From: Prevotella sp. E9-3
Lineage (GTDB): Bacteria > Bacteroidota > Bacteroidia > Bacteroidales > Bacteroidaceae
DNA length: 64,000 nt
Direction of reading: 5' to 3'
NCBI RefSeq assembly: GCF_022024015.1
Contig: NZ_CP091786.1
Location: 372,001-436,000, forward strand
Under the pieces are notes generated by a model. The model did not search any database, had not been told where the DNA came from, and saw only the letters and a program-made list of their open reading frames with translations. Made by a program: the position numbers and the translations under genes. Below, piece after piece: positions 10,184 to 18,997 of this stretch; position 1 is the stretch's first letter; each line of letters opens with the position of its first letter.

Positions 10184-12436
10184 ATGAAAAAACATCTCTT
10201 ATGGATGGCAATGGCTGCTCTGTCAACGACAGCCATTGCCCAACTTCCAACCCAGAATTTTAAAGGCCGTGGCATGTGGGCATCCATCAATATTAAGACG
10301 GATGCCTCGTTGGGCGAGTACAAGAATCACAACGACAAACTGCTCATCAGTTGGCGCATGCTGCCCACCGACACGTGGGACACTTCGTTCCTGGTTTACA
10401 GTCGTGCCGCCGACAAGTTCACGGGAAATATGTCGCGCAACACGGCGAAGCCGGTGAAGGATGCCACCTGTATTCAGATTACTGCGCCCACCATGAGTCG
10501 GGTATATTATCTGTTGGACGGCAACTACTTTGGTGACTCCAGTCCAAAACTTATCATATCCGATGAAGAGGAGAAAGTGGCCATACGCGAGGCTGCGCTC
10601 GATTCCCTGCTTGTTGACGAGAATTGGAATAGTAAGAAGTTGCCTTACGTGTCAATCCCCCTTCAGTCTACCGACGATGTATGTGATGTTGACGTGATAA
10701 AATATCAGGCCAACGACTGCACTGTGGCTGATTTGGATGGCGATGGAGTGATGGAGGTCATTGTGAAGCGTCTGCTTTCGGTCTATGATGCCAACGGCAA
10801 TTGTATCAGCGACGGAACTGGAGCCGGAAGCAGCGACAGGCGGGCTCGTCACTGTGTGATATGGGATGCCTATAAACTTGATGGCACATTCCTGTGGCGT
10901 GTGAAGTCGGGACCGAACATCATTCTGGGCAACAGCTCTAATTTCGCTGTGGCCGATTTGGATGGCGATGGCTGCGCTGAGTTTGTTACCAAGACTGGTG
11001 AAGGAACGGTGTTCGGAGATGGTAAAGAAATAGGCGATACGAACAATGACGGCGTCACCGACTACCGCAGTCGCTGGCCCGGTCACTATACTGGCGATAG
11101 CAGCAATGGCTATGGCGGTCCGGAATTTTTCTCGGTTGTAGATGGACAGACGGGTAAAGAGCTGGCACGGGCCAACTTCATAGCCCGTGGCCCTGAAGGA
11201 CAGACCGAGCAGCAATGGGTCAGCAACTACAAGACCAATAGCGAGTCGTGGGGCGATGATTATTGGAAGCGTGCCAACTCCCTGCGCCTGGGCGTAGCTT
11301 CATTCAAGGGCGACAGTACCATGCAGGTGTTCCTGGGACGTGGCGTCTATGGCCGTACCGTGGCAGAAGGATGGGAATATTCGCGTACTCCTGATGAAGA
11401 GAAAGGATTGGAAGGTTCGCTGACCCGTATGTGGAAGTTTGATACCAAGACAGCCGGCGGCACCAAGACCAATAAGGACGGTAAGGCAAATAGCGCCTAT
11501 GCAGGACAGGGAAATCACTCGTTCAATGTGGCCGACCTTGATGGTGACGGCAGAGATGAAATAATGTATGGCTCGGCTGCCTTTGACGACGATGGTACCG
11601 GATTGTGGACTACCGGCCTCGGTCATGGCGATGCCAACCATGTGGGCCGATTCCTGTCAGACCGTGAAGGCTTGCAGGTGTATCACTGTCTGGAAAGCGG
11701 TGTGACCATGGTGGCGCTGCACGATGCCAAGGACGGAAAGTTAATCTGGAAAAAAGACGCCTCCAGCGCTAATGATATGGGACGTTGCATGGTAGCCGAC
11801 ATCGATCCGAATCATGATGGATATGAATTCTGGTATTATCAGGGCGACCTTTTCGATCAGGGCGGCAACAATACAGGAGTGAACATGAAAGGCAACGATG
11901 TGAGCTGTGCGGCAGGCATCTGGTTTGACGGTACACTCCTGCGTCAGGGCATCAACGAGAAAGGCGTGATTCATAGTTTCACTAATGGTCGCACATTCAC
12001 CATGTACAGATACGACATGAGCATGAACAACGGTACTAAAGGTAACGTGGGATGGTATGGTGATTTCCTTGGCGACTGGCGCGAAGAGATTATACTGCCC
12101 GACCAGACCAAATTGAAAGACCTGAAGGTGTTCTCAACCTGGTATCCCACAGCCTATAAACTGCCCTACCTGATGTCAGACCACACCTATTTTATGCAGA
12201 CCATTCATCAGCAGGTGGGGTACAACCAGCCCAACAATATCGGTGGCTATTATTTAGGGCATGGCATGGACTTTTCAGAAGTTCTCGTTCCTGCTGCTAT
12301 TCAGGAAGTTAAGACAAAAGAAAACCGCATGACCAAGTTGCACGACGGGAAAATGCGTGATCTCAGTGGAAGAGTTGTAACTAATCCTGTATCAGGTGTT
12401 TACATCTGTGATGGAAGGAAAATTTTAGTGCGTTAA
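10184..12436 (+). CDS. Rhamnogalacturonan lyase, polysaccharide lyase family 11, T9SS-exported
   Basis: This 750-residue secreted enzyme cleaves the rhamnogalacturonan I backbone of pectin by beta-elimination if the family assignment holds. A signal peptide (MKKHLLWMAMAALSTTAIAQ) is followed by the PL11 N-terminal beta-sandwich (GRGMWASINIKTD...LISWRMLPTD) and an eight-bladed propeller. Calcium-binding DxDxDG motifs (VADLDGDG) occur near residues 181, 256 and 448, with a variant VADIDPNHDG near 536. The conserved tail region GNVGWYGDFLGDWREEI is present. The end (MRDLSGRVVTNPVSGVYICDGRKILVR) is a T9SS type A sorting domain, so the product is probably surface-attached. No SusC/D pair or other pectinase is adjacent, so it stands outside a polysaccharide utilisation locus. 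A terminator follows. Confidence 0.92.
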   Translation: MKKHLLWMAMAALSTTAIAQLPTQNFKGRGMWASINIKTDASLGEYKNHNDKLLISWRMLPTDTWDTSFLVYSRAADKFTGNMSRNTAKPVKDATCIQITAPTMSRVYYLLDGNYFGDSSPKLIISDEEEKVAIREAALDSLLVDENWNSKKLPYVSIPLQSTDDVCDVDVIKYQANDCTVADLDGDGVMEVIVKRLLSVYDANGNCISDGTGAGSSDRRARHCVIWDAYKLDGTFLWRVKSGPNIILGNSSNFAVADLDGDGCAEFVTKTGEGTVFGDGKEIGDTNNDGVTDYRSRWPGHYTGDSSNGYGGPEFFSVVDGQTGKELARANFIARGPEGQTEQQWVSNYKTNSESWGDDYWKRANSLRLGVASFKGDSTMQVFLGRGVYGRTVAEGWEYSRTPDEEKGLEGSLTRMWKFDTKTAGGTKTNKDGKANSAYAGQGNHSFNVADLDGDGRDEIMYGSAAFDDDGTGLWTTGLGHGDANHVGRFLSDREGLQVYHCLESGVTMVALHDAKDGKLIWKKDASSANDMGRCMVADIDPNHDGYEFWYYQGDLFDQGGNNTGVNMKGNDVSCAAGIWFDGTLLRQGINEKGVIHSFTNGRTFTMYRYDMSMNNGTKGNVGWYGDFLGDWREEIILPDQTKLKDLKVFSTWYPTAYKLPYLMSDHTYFMQTIHQQVGYNQPNNIGGYYLGHGMDFSEVLVPAAIQEVKTKENRMTKLHDGKMRDLSGRVVTNPVSGVYICDGRKILVR

Positions 12437-12466
12437 GAGCCTTTTTTCAATAAAAAAACAAAGAGC

Positions 12467-12505
12467 CGGAAAACTTATTTTTAAGGTAAGTTTTCCGACT
12501 TTTTT
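12467..12505 (+). terminator. Intrinsic terminator after the PL11 lyase
   Basis: CGGAAAACTTA (12467-12477) pairs perfectly with TAAGTTTTCCG (12487-12497), loop of 9 nt, followed by a run of T. Confidence 0.85.
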
Positions 12506-12567
12506 GTAACCTGTTGGTTGTTAGTGTTTTGACATTTCTTAACGAGAAAAAGCCAATAGAAGTTACA

Positions 12568-12596
12568 TTGCAATTTAATAATAATTGCTATCTTTG
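12568..12596 (+). promoter_or_regulatory. Promoter for nrdD
   Basis: TATCTTTG at 12589-12596 matches TAnnTTTG; TTG at 12568-12570 lies 18 bp upstream. The start codon is 44 bp downstream of the box. Confidence 0.55.
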
Positions 12597-12640
12597 TAAA
12601 CATTTTTCTGAGAAACAATATTCAAAAAATTTTTTCAATT

Positions 12641-14872
12641 ATGATACAGACTGTAGTAAAACGCGACGGTCGAATTGTGGGCTTTAACGAGCAGAAAGTG
12701 ATGGCTGCTATCCGTAAAGCCATGATGACCACCGAAAAAGGTGAGGATGAGCGCTTGCTCAACCAAATCACCGATCATATTACCCAGAAAGGTCAGACAC
12801 AGATGACTGTTGAGGCCATTCAGGATATGGTAGAGATGGAACTGATGAAGAGTGCACGCAAGGATGTGGCTCAGAAGTATATTGCCTATCGCAATCAGCG
12901 CTCAATAGCCCGTAAGGCTAAGACTCGCGAAATCTTCCTTGATATTGTCAATGTGAAGAACAACGACATCACTCGCGAGAATGCCAATATGAATGCCGAT
13001 ACTCCTGCCGGTATGATGATGAAGTTTGCTTCAGAGAGCACCAAGCCATTTGTTGACGACTATCTGCTGTCGCCCGAGGTTCGCGATGCTGTTGAGCACA
13101 ACTATATGCACATTCACGACAAGGACTACTATCCCACTAAGTCGCTCACCTGTGTGCAGCATCCCTTGGACAATATCCTGAATTGCGGATTCATTGCCGG
13201 TCACGGTGCTTCGCGTCCTGCCAAGCGCATCGAAACCGCATCTGTTTTGGCTTGTATCTCGCTGGAATGTGCTCAAAACGAGATGCACGGCGGACAGGCT
13301 ATTCCTGCTTTCGATTTCTATTTGGCTCCTTTCGTACGCCTGTCATATATTGAAGAGGTAAAATATCTGGAAGACCTTTACGGTGAAGACTTCTCTGAAC
13401 TATACGACGAGCCCCTGATGGACTACCTGAAACAGCCACTCGACGGGTTGGAGGGTAAGGACCGTGTGCGCCAGCATGCCATCAACAAGACGGTGAGCCG
13501 TGTGCATCAGGCTATGGAGGCCTTCATTCACAATATGAATACCATCCACTCGCGTGGTGGCAACCAGGTGGTGTTCTCTTCTATCAACTACGGTACCGAC
13601 ACTTCTGCCGAGGGCCGTTGCATCATGCGCGAGATTCTGCTTTCTACCTATGAGGGCGTAGGCGGTGGCGAAACAGCCATCTTCCCTATTCAGATTTGGA
13701 AGAAAAAACGTGGTGTGAACTATCTGCCCGAGGATCGTAACTTCGACCTCTATCAGCTGGCTTGTAAGGTTACGGCCCGTCGCTTCTTCCCCAACTTCCT
13801 GAATCTCGATGCAACGTTCAATCAGAATGAAGAATGGAAGGCCGACGATCCCAAGCGCTATGTTCACGAGGTGGCAACAATGGGATGCCGCACCCGTGTG
13901 TTTGAGAATCGCTTTGGCATGAAGACCAGCATTGGACGTGGCAACCTCTCGTTCACAACCATCAACATTGTGAAACTGGCCATCGAGTGCATGGGTATTG
14001 AGGATAAGGAGCAGCGCATCGCTCAGTTCTTTGCCAAACTCGACAGTCAGCTTGAACTTGTTGCCCGTCAGCTCGACGAGCGCTTCCAGTTCCAGAAGAC
14101 AGCTTTGGCCAAGCAGTTCCCATTGCTCATGAAGAGCCTGTGGATTGGTGCTGATAAGTTAGGTCCTAACGATACCATTGAGAGCGTAATCAACCAGGGC
14201 ACTCTGGGCATTGGCTTCATCGGACTGGCTGAATGTCTTGTTGCCCTTATCGGTAAGCACCATGGTGAAAGTGAGGAGGCTCAGGAACTTGGCTTGAAGA
14301 TTGTAACCTACATGCGCGACCGTGCCAATGAGTTCTGTGACCGTTATCATCACAACTATTCTGTACTGGCTACACCCGCTGAAGGACTTTCCGGTAAGTT
14401 CACCAAGAAAGACCGTAAGGAGTTTGGCGTCATCAAAGGTGTTACCGATCGCGACTATTACACAAACTCCAATCATGTGCCTGTTTACTATAAGTGCTCG
14501 GCCCGTCATAAGGCAGAAGTAGAGGCTCCCTATCATGATCTGACACGTGGGGGACATATCTTCTACGTGGAGATTGATGGTGATGCTACTCACAATCCAC
14601 AGGTTATCATGAGCGTTGTCGATATGATGGACCGTCTGAATATGGGCTATGGTTCAGTGAACCACAACCGCAACCGCTGTATGGACTGCGGCTACGAAAA
14701 TGCTCAGTCCGATTTGAAAGTTTGTCCGAAGTGCGGAAGCACAAACATCGACAAGTTGCAGCGCATCACCGGCTATCTTGTTGGAACCACCGACCGTTGG
14801 AACAGTGGTAAGCTGGCTGAGCTGAACGATCGCGTCACCCACATTGACGATGGTGAGAAGAGCTTGTTTTAA
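12641..14872 (+). CDS. nrdD: Anaerobic (class III) ribonucleoside-triphosphate reductase, large subunit
   Basis: This 743-residue glycyl-radical enzyme reduces ribonucleoside triphosphates to deoxy forms under anoxia. An N-terminal ATP-cone (VVKRDGRIVGFNEQKVMAAI, residues 4-23 onward) provides allosteric control. The active-site cysteine regions are visible in SLECAQNEMHGG and ATMGCRTRV. A zinc site is formed by C680, C683, C695 and C698 (CMDCGYE...CPKCG), and the glycyl radical site is RITGYLVG with the glycine at about residue 711. All key features are intact and length is normal. Its activase gene nrdG is normally next to it but here lies at 21.0 kb on the other strand, with the MORN pair and the kor genes between. 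It has its own promoter and terminator. Confidence 0.97.
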   Translation: MIQTVVKRDGRIVGFNEQKVMAAIRKAMMTTEKGEDERLLNQITDHITQKGQTQMTVEAIQDMVEMELMKSARKDVAQKYIAYRNQRSIARKAKTREIFLDIVNVKNNDITRENANMNADTPAGMMMKFASESTKPFVDDYLLSPEVRDAVEHNYMHIHDKDYYPTKSLTCVQHPLDNILNCGFIAGHGASRPAKRIETASVLACISLECAQNEMHGGQAIPAFDFYLAPFVRLSYIEEVKYLEDLYGEDFSELYDEPLMDYLKQPLDGLEGKDRVRQHAINKTVSRVHQAMEAFIHNMNTIHSRGGNQVVFSSINYGTDTSAEGRCIMREILLSTYEGVGGGETAIFPIQIWKKKRGVNYLPEDRNFDLYQLACKVTARRFFPNFLNLDATFNQNEEWKADDPKRYVHEVATMGCRTRVFENRFGMKTSIGRGNLSFTTINIVKLAIECMGIEDKEQRIAQFFAKLDSQLELVARQLDERFQFQKTALAKQFPLLMKSLWIGADKLGPNDTIESVINQGTLGIGFIGLAECLVALIGKHHGESEEAQELGLKIVTYMRDRANEFCDRYHHNYSVLATPAEGLSGKFTKKDRKEFGVIKGVTDRDYYTNSNHVPVYYKCSARHKAEVEAPYHDLTRGGHIFYVEIDGDATHNPQVIMSVVDMMDRLNMGYGSVNHNRNRCMDCGYENAQSDLKVCPKCGSTNIDKLQRITGYLVGTTDRWNSGKLAELNDRVTHIDDGEKSLF

Positions 14873-14894
14873 TTCTTGATAGCGATATGAATCC

Positions 14895-14932
14895 GAGGGC
14901 GTATCACAGCGAAGTGGTACGCCCTCTTTTTG
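14895..14932 (+). terminator. Intrinsic terminator after nrdD
   Basis: GAGGGCGTA (14895-14903) pairs with TACGCCCTC (14918-14926), followed by TTTTTG. Confidence 0.85.
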
Positions 14933-14999
14933 TAATACTTTAAGCACATTCCGTAAAATTATTGATGCAAATAGAAAAAAAAAGAATGTTGTAATAGCA

Positions 15000-15027
15000 T
15001 TGATTTGACAATTATTTCCTATATTTG
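15000..15027 (+). promoter_or_regulatory. Promoter for the MORN-like gene pair
   Basis: TATATTTG at 15020-15027 is a full TAnnTTTG box, with TTG at 15000-15002 as a possible -33 element 17 bp away. The first start codon is at 15066. Confidence 0.5.
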
Positions 15028-15065
15028 CAAAGTAGATACTCCTAAAACTATATAGATTTAATATA

Positions 15066-16352
15066 ATGAATACCCAACTGAAATATGTAGGCTCCTGGCA
15101 GCATGGTTCTACTGTTTTGCAGAAGCTGGATGGGCCTATTGGTGATGGTGCGGTGTACTATCCTAATGGAGATCGCTTTAAAGGCTATTTTCACTTGAGC
15201 TATGCCCGTATTAACGGACCGGCACATGCTGCTAAGGGACGCTATGACTTTGCTGATGGCTCATACATTGAGCAAGCATGGATCCACACCTCAAAGGAGA
15301 TGAACCCTGATTTCTGGGGCCTTCATGGCGTGTTCCGCATTCATCACCCCGACGGGCCTGACAGTATTGCCTTGTTCTGTCATGGTGGTCAGCGCTATGG
15401 CTTTGAATTGTTCTTGGACGAGAAAAATCCCCGAATCAAGGAATGGTATGCCGGCAAGGAGGTGGTGCGTGGCGATAGTGGTGAATCGGGGAAAGACCAG
15501 TTGGCTCTGGTGGACTTTCAGATTGATGAGACTGGTGGCACCAACTGTATGACACTCAAGCTAACGGTAAAGTTAGGCAATGACCTATATCGTGTTGAAC
15601 AGATTGGCGGGCGTTACACCTTAAATAAGTACGACAATAATATCTACGAGCCCTATACGCATGTTGTCCTATGCCTTCCCAATGGTGACAGTTTGGAATA
15701 CTATGGCGATGATGTGCGCAACTTCCAGCCCTACGACGGATATGTGACTGTTCACAATGCGCAGACGGGGATGTACCGTACTGAACAGTGGGAGAAAGGA
15801 AAACTGGTCGATGATCAGCAGTGGCGGCGCGACTATAATGCCTCCGTCAGTGTGATGTTGCCTGATCCTACAGGTGCTGAAGGTCAGTTGCAAGCCAATG
15901 TGTGGAAAGACAATTACATAGAGTACAGTCAAGGCGAATGGGTGTACACCGGTGAGGTGAAAGATAACCGTCCGGAGGGTAACGGCTTGCTGGTAGGTGA
16001 TTACAGTCATGGCAACCGTCGCTACGAGGGTGATTTCCGTGAGGGAGTCTTTGTGAACAAGGATGTTTGCACAGAGAAAATCACCTTGCATGTCAAAAGT
16101 AGCGAAAACGGGCGATACAAAGAATATGATATGGAGGCAAAACTCGGAAAACTGGGTATTCAGGGCTTCTGGAACTATGAGATAACGAGCGTCAAGTCCG
16201 ACTGTATCATCATTGAGTTCTACGAAGAGAAATACGAAGTGCGTCCCGACAAGCCCCTGCATCTCTATAAGGAGATAGAAGGCCGCGAGTGGAGTGACGG
16301 TTGTGTATATGACAGTGACGACTACACACTGGATTTAACATGGATCAGATAA
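15066..16352 (+). CDS. MORN-repeat-like cytoplasmic protein 1
   Basis: This 428-residue protein has no signal peptide or membrane segment. Short beta-hairpin units rich in aromatic, Gly and Asp residues occur through it (VYYPNGDRFKGYF, HAAKGRYDFADGSYIE, GEWVYTGEVKDNRPEGNG, NRRYEGDFREG). They match the MORN pattern YxGxxxxGxxxGxG in relaxed form. MORN arrays often bind partner proteins or lipids; no enzyme domain is recognisable. The gene starts a two-gene unit with the MORN-like gene 14 bp downstream, which shares the style of repeats, so the products probably act together. Function unknown. Confidence 0.75.
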   Translation: MNTQLKYVGSWQHGSTVLQKLDGPIGDGAVYYPNGDRFKGYFHLSYARINGPAHAAKGRYDFADGSYIEQAWIHTSKEMNPDFWGLHGVFRIHHPDGPDSIALFCHGGQRYGFELFLDEKNPRIKEWYAGKEVVRGDSGESGKDQLALVDFQIDETGGTNCMTLKLTVKLGNDLYRVEQIGGRYTLNKYDNNIYEPYTHVVLCLPNGDSLEYYGDDVRNFQPYDGYVTVHNAQTGMYRTEQWEKGKLVDDQQWRRDYNASVSVMLPDPTGAEGQLQANVWKDNYIEYSQGEWVYTGEVKDNRPEGNGLLVGDYSHGNRRYEGDFREGVFVNKDVCTEKITLHVKSSENGRYKEYDMEAKLGKLGIQGFWNYEITSVKSDCIIIEFYEEKYEVRPDKPLHLYKEIEGREWSDGCVYDSDDYTLDLTWIR

Positions 16353-16366
16353 ACATAGAATGAGTT

Positions 16367-17464
16367 ATGGCTAACAGAAAGCGTATTACAAATTCAAATA
16401 TGGACCCCGACGGGTGGAACACCTGTGTTCTTGGCAGAAAATATTATGGCAATATCGACCCCAAAACCGAAATGCCCGATGGACTGGGTATCATGAAATT
16501 GAATTCTGACCATCTCTACGTGGGCGAGTTCCAGCAGGGCCGTCGCCATGGCCGTGGTTTCTTGCTTGGGTTGGAAGACCATTCTCATACCGAGCAATAC
16601 TTTCAACGATATTCTTACGAGCAGGTGATGTCAACGGCCGAGTTCGACTCCTGCGGTCGTGTGGTTCATACTGGGCCAAGTGGTGAGTGGAAAACGGAGC
16701 TTGTGGAGGATTTCCGTTACGTGAAGGAACAGGACGGATTGTGGGAAAATGATGCTCTGGTAAGTGAGATTGACGATAGCATACTAAAGCAGCAGCCGTG
16801 GACCGACTATGAGCTTATAAGTAGTGGAATCGGTTATCACGATAAGGCTAAGATGGAATATACCTATCAGACGCCGCTGTCTTCGCTGGAACCAGGAGGC
16901 GTACTGAACGTGAATCGCTCTCCCTACTTCGTAACTTCCTATGGCGACGATGGTCTGTTGGTACTCACCAATTCAGATAAGCAGATGCCTTTCATCCTGA
17001 AAATGGATGGTAAGCCCTATTTCAGTTCTTTCATAAAGGATAATCATTTGCCTTGCCATTTCTTTGCTTTGAACAAGTTGGGCAACGACTACGTGCTTCG
17101 TCCAGAGCTCTGCGTTCCTCAGAAGAATAATACGGTTCTTCCGTCGCTCAAACCCTTCTGGAAAGAAGCCGGATGGACAGACCAGTCAGACGAGGAGCGG
17201 ATACTTACTGTCAAACTGAAAGATCTTGATGAGGCGTTGAAGCATTGCAATCTCTGTCGCGATACGCTCACCGTGCTTTATCCCGACAAGTCCGACTACT
17301 GGTTCAAAAGCTCAGCCGAACTGATGTGGAATTTCGGTATCAAAGAAAAGGTGGAGAGCAACATCGAACGGCATGGAGGCTACATGATTGATGAGTGGCA
17401 GTTTGTAGATGAACGGCAATCGCCCATGGACCTGCGTTCAAAAGTGAAATTTACTCCTGAGTAG
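16367..17464 (+). CDS. MORN-repeat-like cytoplasmic protein 2
   Basis: This 365-residue soluble protein begins with a clear MORN-like stretch at residues 20-70 (GRKYYGNIDPKTEMPDGLG, then LYVGEFQQGRRHGRGF). The rest has no recognised domain; residues about 190-260 look like a mixed beta region. It follows the previous MORN-like gene after 14 bp and precedes a strong terminator shared with the convergent korB gene. Probably a paralogue or partner of its neighbour. No catalytic motif or export signal is visible, and the function is unknown. Confidence 0.75.
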   Translation: MANRKRITNSNMDPDGWNTCVLGRKYYGNIDPKTEMPDGLGIMKLNSDHLYVGEFQQGRRHGRGFLLGLEDHSHTEQYFQRYSYEQVMSTAEFDSCGRVVHTGPSGEWKTELVEDFRYVKEQDGLWENDALVSEIDDSILKQQPWTDYELISSGIGYHDKAKMEYTYQTPLSSLEPGGVLNVNRSPYFVTSYGDDGLLVLTNSDKQMPFILKMDGKPYFSSFIKDNHLPCHFFALNKLGNDYVLRPELCVPQKNNTVLPSLKPFWKEAGWTDQSDEERILTVKLKDLDEALKHCNLCRDTLTVLYPDKSDYWFKSSAELMWNFGIKEKVESNIERHGGYMIDEWQFVDERQSPMDLRSKVKFTPE

Positions 17465-17470
17465 AAAGAA

Positions 17471-17510
17471 AAAGTAAGAGCGGTGACCTCATGGCCACCG
17501 CTCTTACTTT
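17471..17510. terminator. Bidirectional terminator between MORN pair and korB
   Basis: A 15-bp perfect stem is formed by 17471-17485 and 17496-17510 around AAGTAAGAGCGGTG. The A tract on one side and T tract on the other make it usable from both directions. Confidence 0.85.
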
Positions 17511-17524
17511 TGTTTAGTTTCTTC

Positions 17525-18532
17525 TTATTTCACTTCCCAGATATCGTTTGTTTCCAGGAGTTCCTCAAAATTATGGTATTTCTTCTGGGCAGATACCTCT
17601 TCCAACTGTGCATATACGGCCTCGTTGTAAGTGGGTGCCTCCACATCACGAATCACACCGAGAGCGATGGGGAATCCGTCGCCATTGCCCATGAGGGCCA
17701 GCTTCAGCTGCAGGGTGTTGTCCTCGCAGTGGGCATCGTGCACCAGAATGTCATCGATGGTGTAGCCATCCTTACCAATCTCTACCACCTTCAGACCGAA
17801 GCCCTGCTGTACCAGTCCGAACTCGTTGTTCTCGCCGAACACCAGTTTCTCACCGTGCTTCACGTAGATAGCATTCTTCTTACGACCCTCGTTGTTATAT
17901 ACCGCATCGTGGCAGTGGTCGTTGAAGATCACGCAGTTCTGCAACACCTCAGTCACCGAAGCACCTTTGTGCTCATAGGCGGCCTTCAGCACCTCTACAC
18001 TGCCTTTGGCATCGGTAGCCACACAACGGGCAAAGAAATGACCGCGTGCACCGAAACACAGCTCAGCAGGACGGAACGGATCCTCAACCGTGCCGTAAGG
18101 GCTTGACTTCGACACGAAACCACGGGGTGAGGTGGGTGAGTACTGTCCTTTGGTGAGGCCATAAATGCGGTTGTTCAACAGGATCATGTTCAGGTCGATA
18201 TTACGACGGTTGGCATGAATGAAGTGGTTACCACCGATAGCCAGTCCGTCGCCGTCGCCGCTCACCTGCCATACGGTCAGATTAGGATTAGCCACCTTTG
18301 CACCGGTAGCAATGGCGGCAGCACGTCCATGGATGGTGTTCATGCCATAGGTTGCCATGTAGTGGGGCAGACGGCTGGAACAGCCGATACCGCTGATTAC
18401 GGCAACGTTCTCGGGGGCTACGCCAATCTCGGCCATAGCCTTATGAAGTGAGGCCAGGAAGAAGTGGTCGCCACAACCTGGGCACCAACGAGGCTGACCT
18501 TTCTTAAAATCAACAGCACTGTAATTACTCAT
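17525..18532 (-). CDS. korB: 2-oxoacid:ferredoxin oxidoreductase, beta (TPP-binding) subunit
   Basis: This 335-residue thiamine-diphosphate subunit pairs with the alpha/gamma subunit KorA to interconvert 2-oxoglutarate (or a related 2-oxoacid) plus CoA with acyl-CoA, CO2 and reduced ferredoxin. The cysteine motif WCPGCGDH (C17, C20) and GIGCSSRLP (near residue 50) bind an iron-sulfur cluster. The TPP motif is VSGDGDGLAIGG...LNMILLNN (about residues 100-130). Substrate assignment to 2-oxoglutarate follows the common Bacteroidales annotation and is not proven. It is normally only a few bases downstream of korA; here a 440-bp GxxExxY cassette has entered the gap, yet both genes remain intact. 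Confidence 0.92.
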   Translation of the reverse strand: MSNYSAVDFKKGQPRWCPGCGDHFFLASLHKAMAEIGVAPENVAVISGIGCSSRLPHYMATYGMNTIHGRAAAIATGAKVANPNLTVWQVSGDGDGLAIGGNHFIHANRRNIDLNMILLNNRIYGLTKGQYSPTSPRGFVSKSSPYGTVEDPFRPAELCFGARGHFFARCVATDAKGSVEVLKAAYEHKGASVTEVLQNCVIFNDHCHDAVYNNEGRKKNAIYVKHGEKLVFGENNEFGLVQQGFGLKVVEIGKDGYTIDDILVHDAHCEDNTLQLKLALMGNGDGFPIALGVIRDVEAPTYNEAVYAQLEEVSAQKKYHNFEELLETNDIWEVK

Positions 18533-18549
18533 AATACTTTATTTTTTTA

Positions 18550-18580
18550 AACAACGGATTTAACGGATTTGACGGATTAT
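18550..18580. repeat. Left terminal inverted repeat of GxxExxY cassette
   Basis: This 31-bp repeat is built from three 9-bp units of the form aACGGATTt. It is complementary to 18959-18989 at 28 of 31 positions and directly abuts the stop codon of the GxxExxY gene. Confidence 0.85.
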
Positions 18581-18952
18581 CTATCTTATAGGAAAACGTT
18601 CTTTTTCAAGAGATGACTGTCCAAAGTTGATAAGGAGTGATAGTTGATATCCGGCAATCTTTGCATAGTTAATGGCCTGTGACCGGTGTACGTCATCCAA
18701 CTCCTTTACGGCTTTTAACTCCACAATAATTTTATCATAGCAAATAAAATCGGGAATAAATGTTCCTTGTAACACAACACCCTTGTAAACAGCATGAATT
18801 TCCTTTTCTCGGCTAAATGGTATTCCACGTTCGGCAAACTCAATAGCCAAGGCCTCTTGATATACTTTTTCAGTAAAGCCGGGCCCAAGGATGCTATGTA
18901 CTTTCATTGCCGCTCCAATAATCTGATATGTTTCCTCTTCAAATCTCAGCAT
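18581..18952 (-). CDS. GxxExxY family protein (PD-(D/E)XK nuclease-like), cassette-borne
   Basis: This 123-residue protein carries the signature G25-F-T-E28-K-V-Y31. It also has a nuclease-like core: D68 in GTFIPDF, then E78-L-K80 in IIVELKAV, matching PD-(D/E)XK. It fits the GxxExxY family (Pfam PDDEXK_3), whose biological role is not established. Length is complete for the family. The gene lies between korA and korB, flanked exactly by 31-bp imperfect inverted repeats, which implies it arrived as a small mobile unit. It is in the same direction as the kor genes and may be transcribed with them. There is no transposase in the unit. Confidence 0.88.
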   Translation of the reverse strand: MLRFEEETYQIIGAAMKVHSILGPGFTEKVYQEALAIEFAERGIPFSREKEIHAVYKGVVLQGTFIPDFICYDKIIVELKAVKELDDVHRSQAINYAKIAGYQLSLLINFGQSSLEKERFPIR

Positions 18953-18958
18953 TATAGA

Positions 18959-18989
18959 ATAATCCGTTTAATCCGTTCAATCCGTTGTT
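18959..18989. repeat. Right terminal inverted repeat of GxxExxY cassette
   Basis: This is the partner of 18550-18580 (28 of 31 matches as reverse complement) with the same AATCCGTT 9-bp periodicity. It lies 6 bp upstream of the GxxExxY start codon and 8 bp from the korA stop. Confidence 0.85.
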
Positions 18990-18997
18990 GTTTTAAA

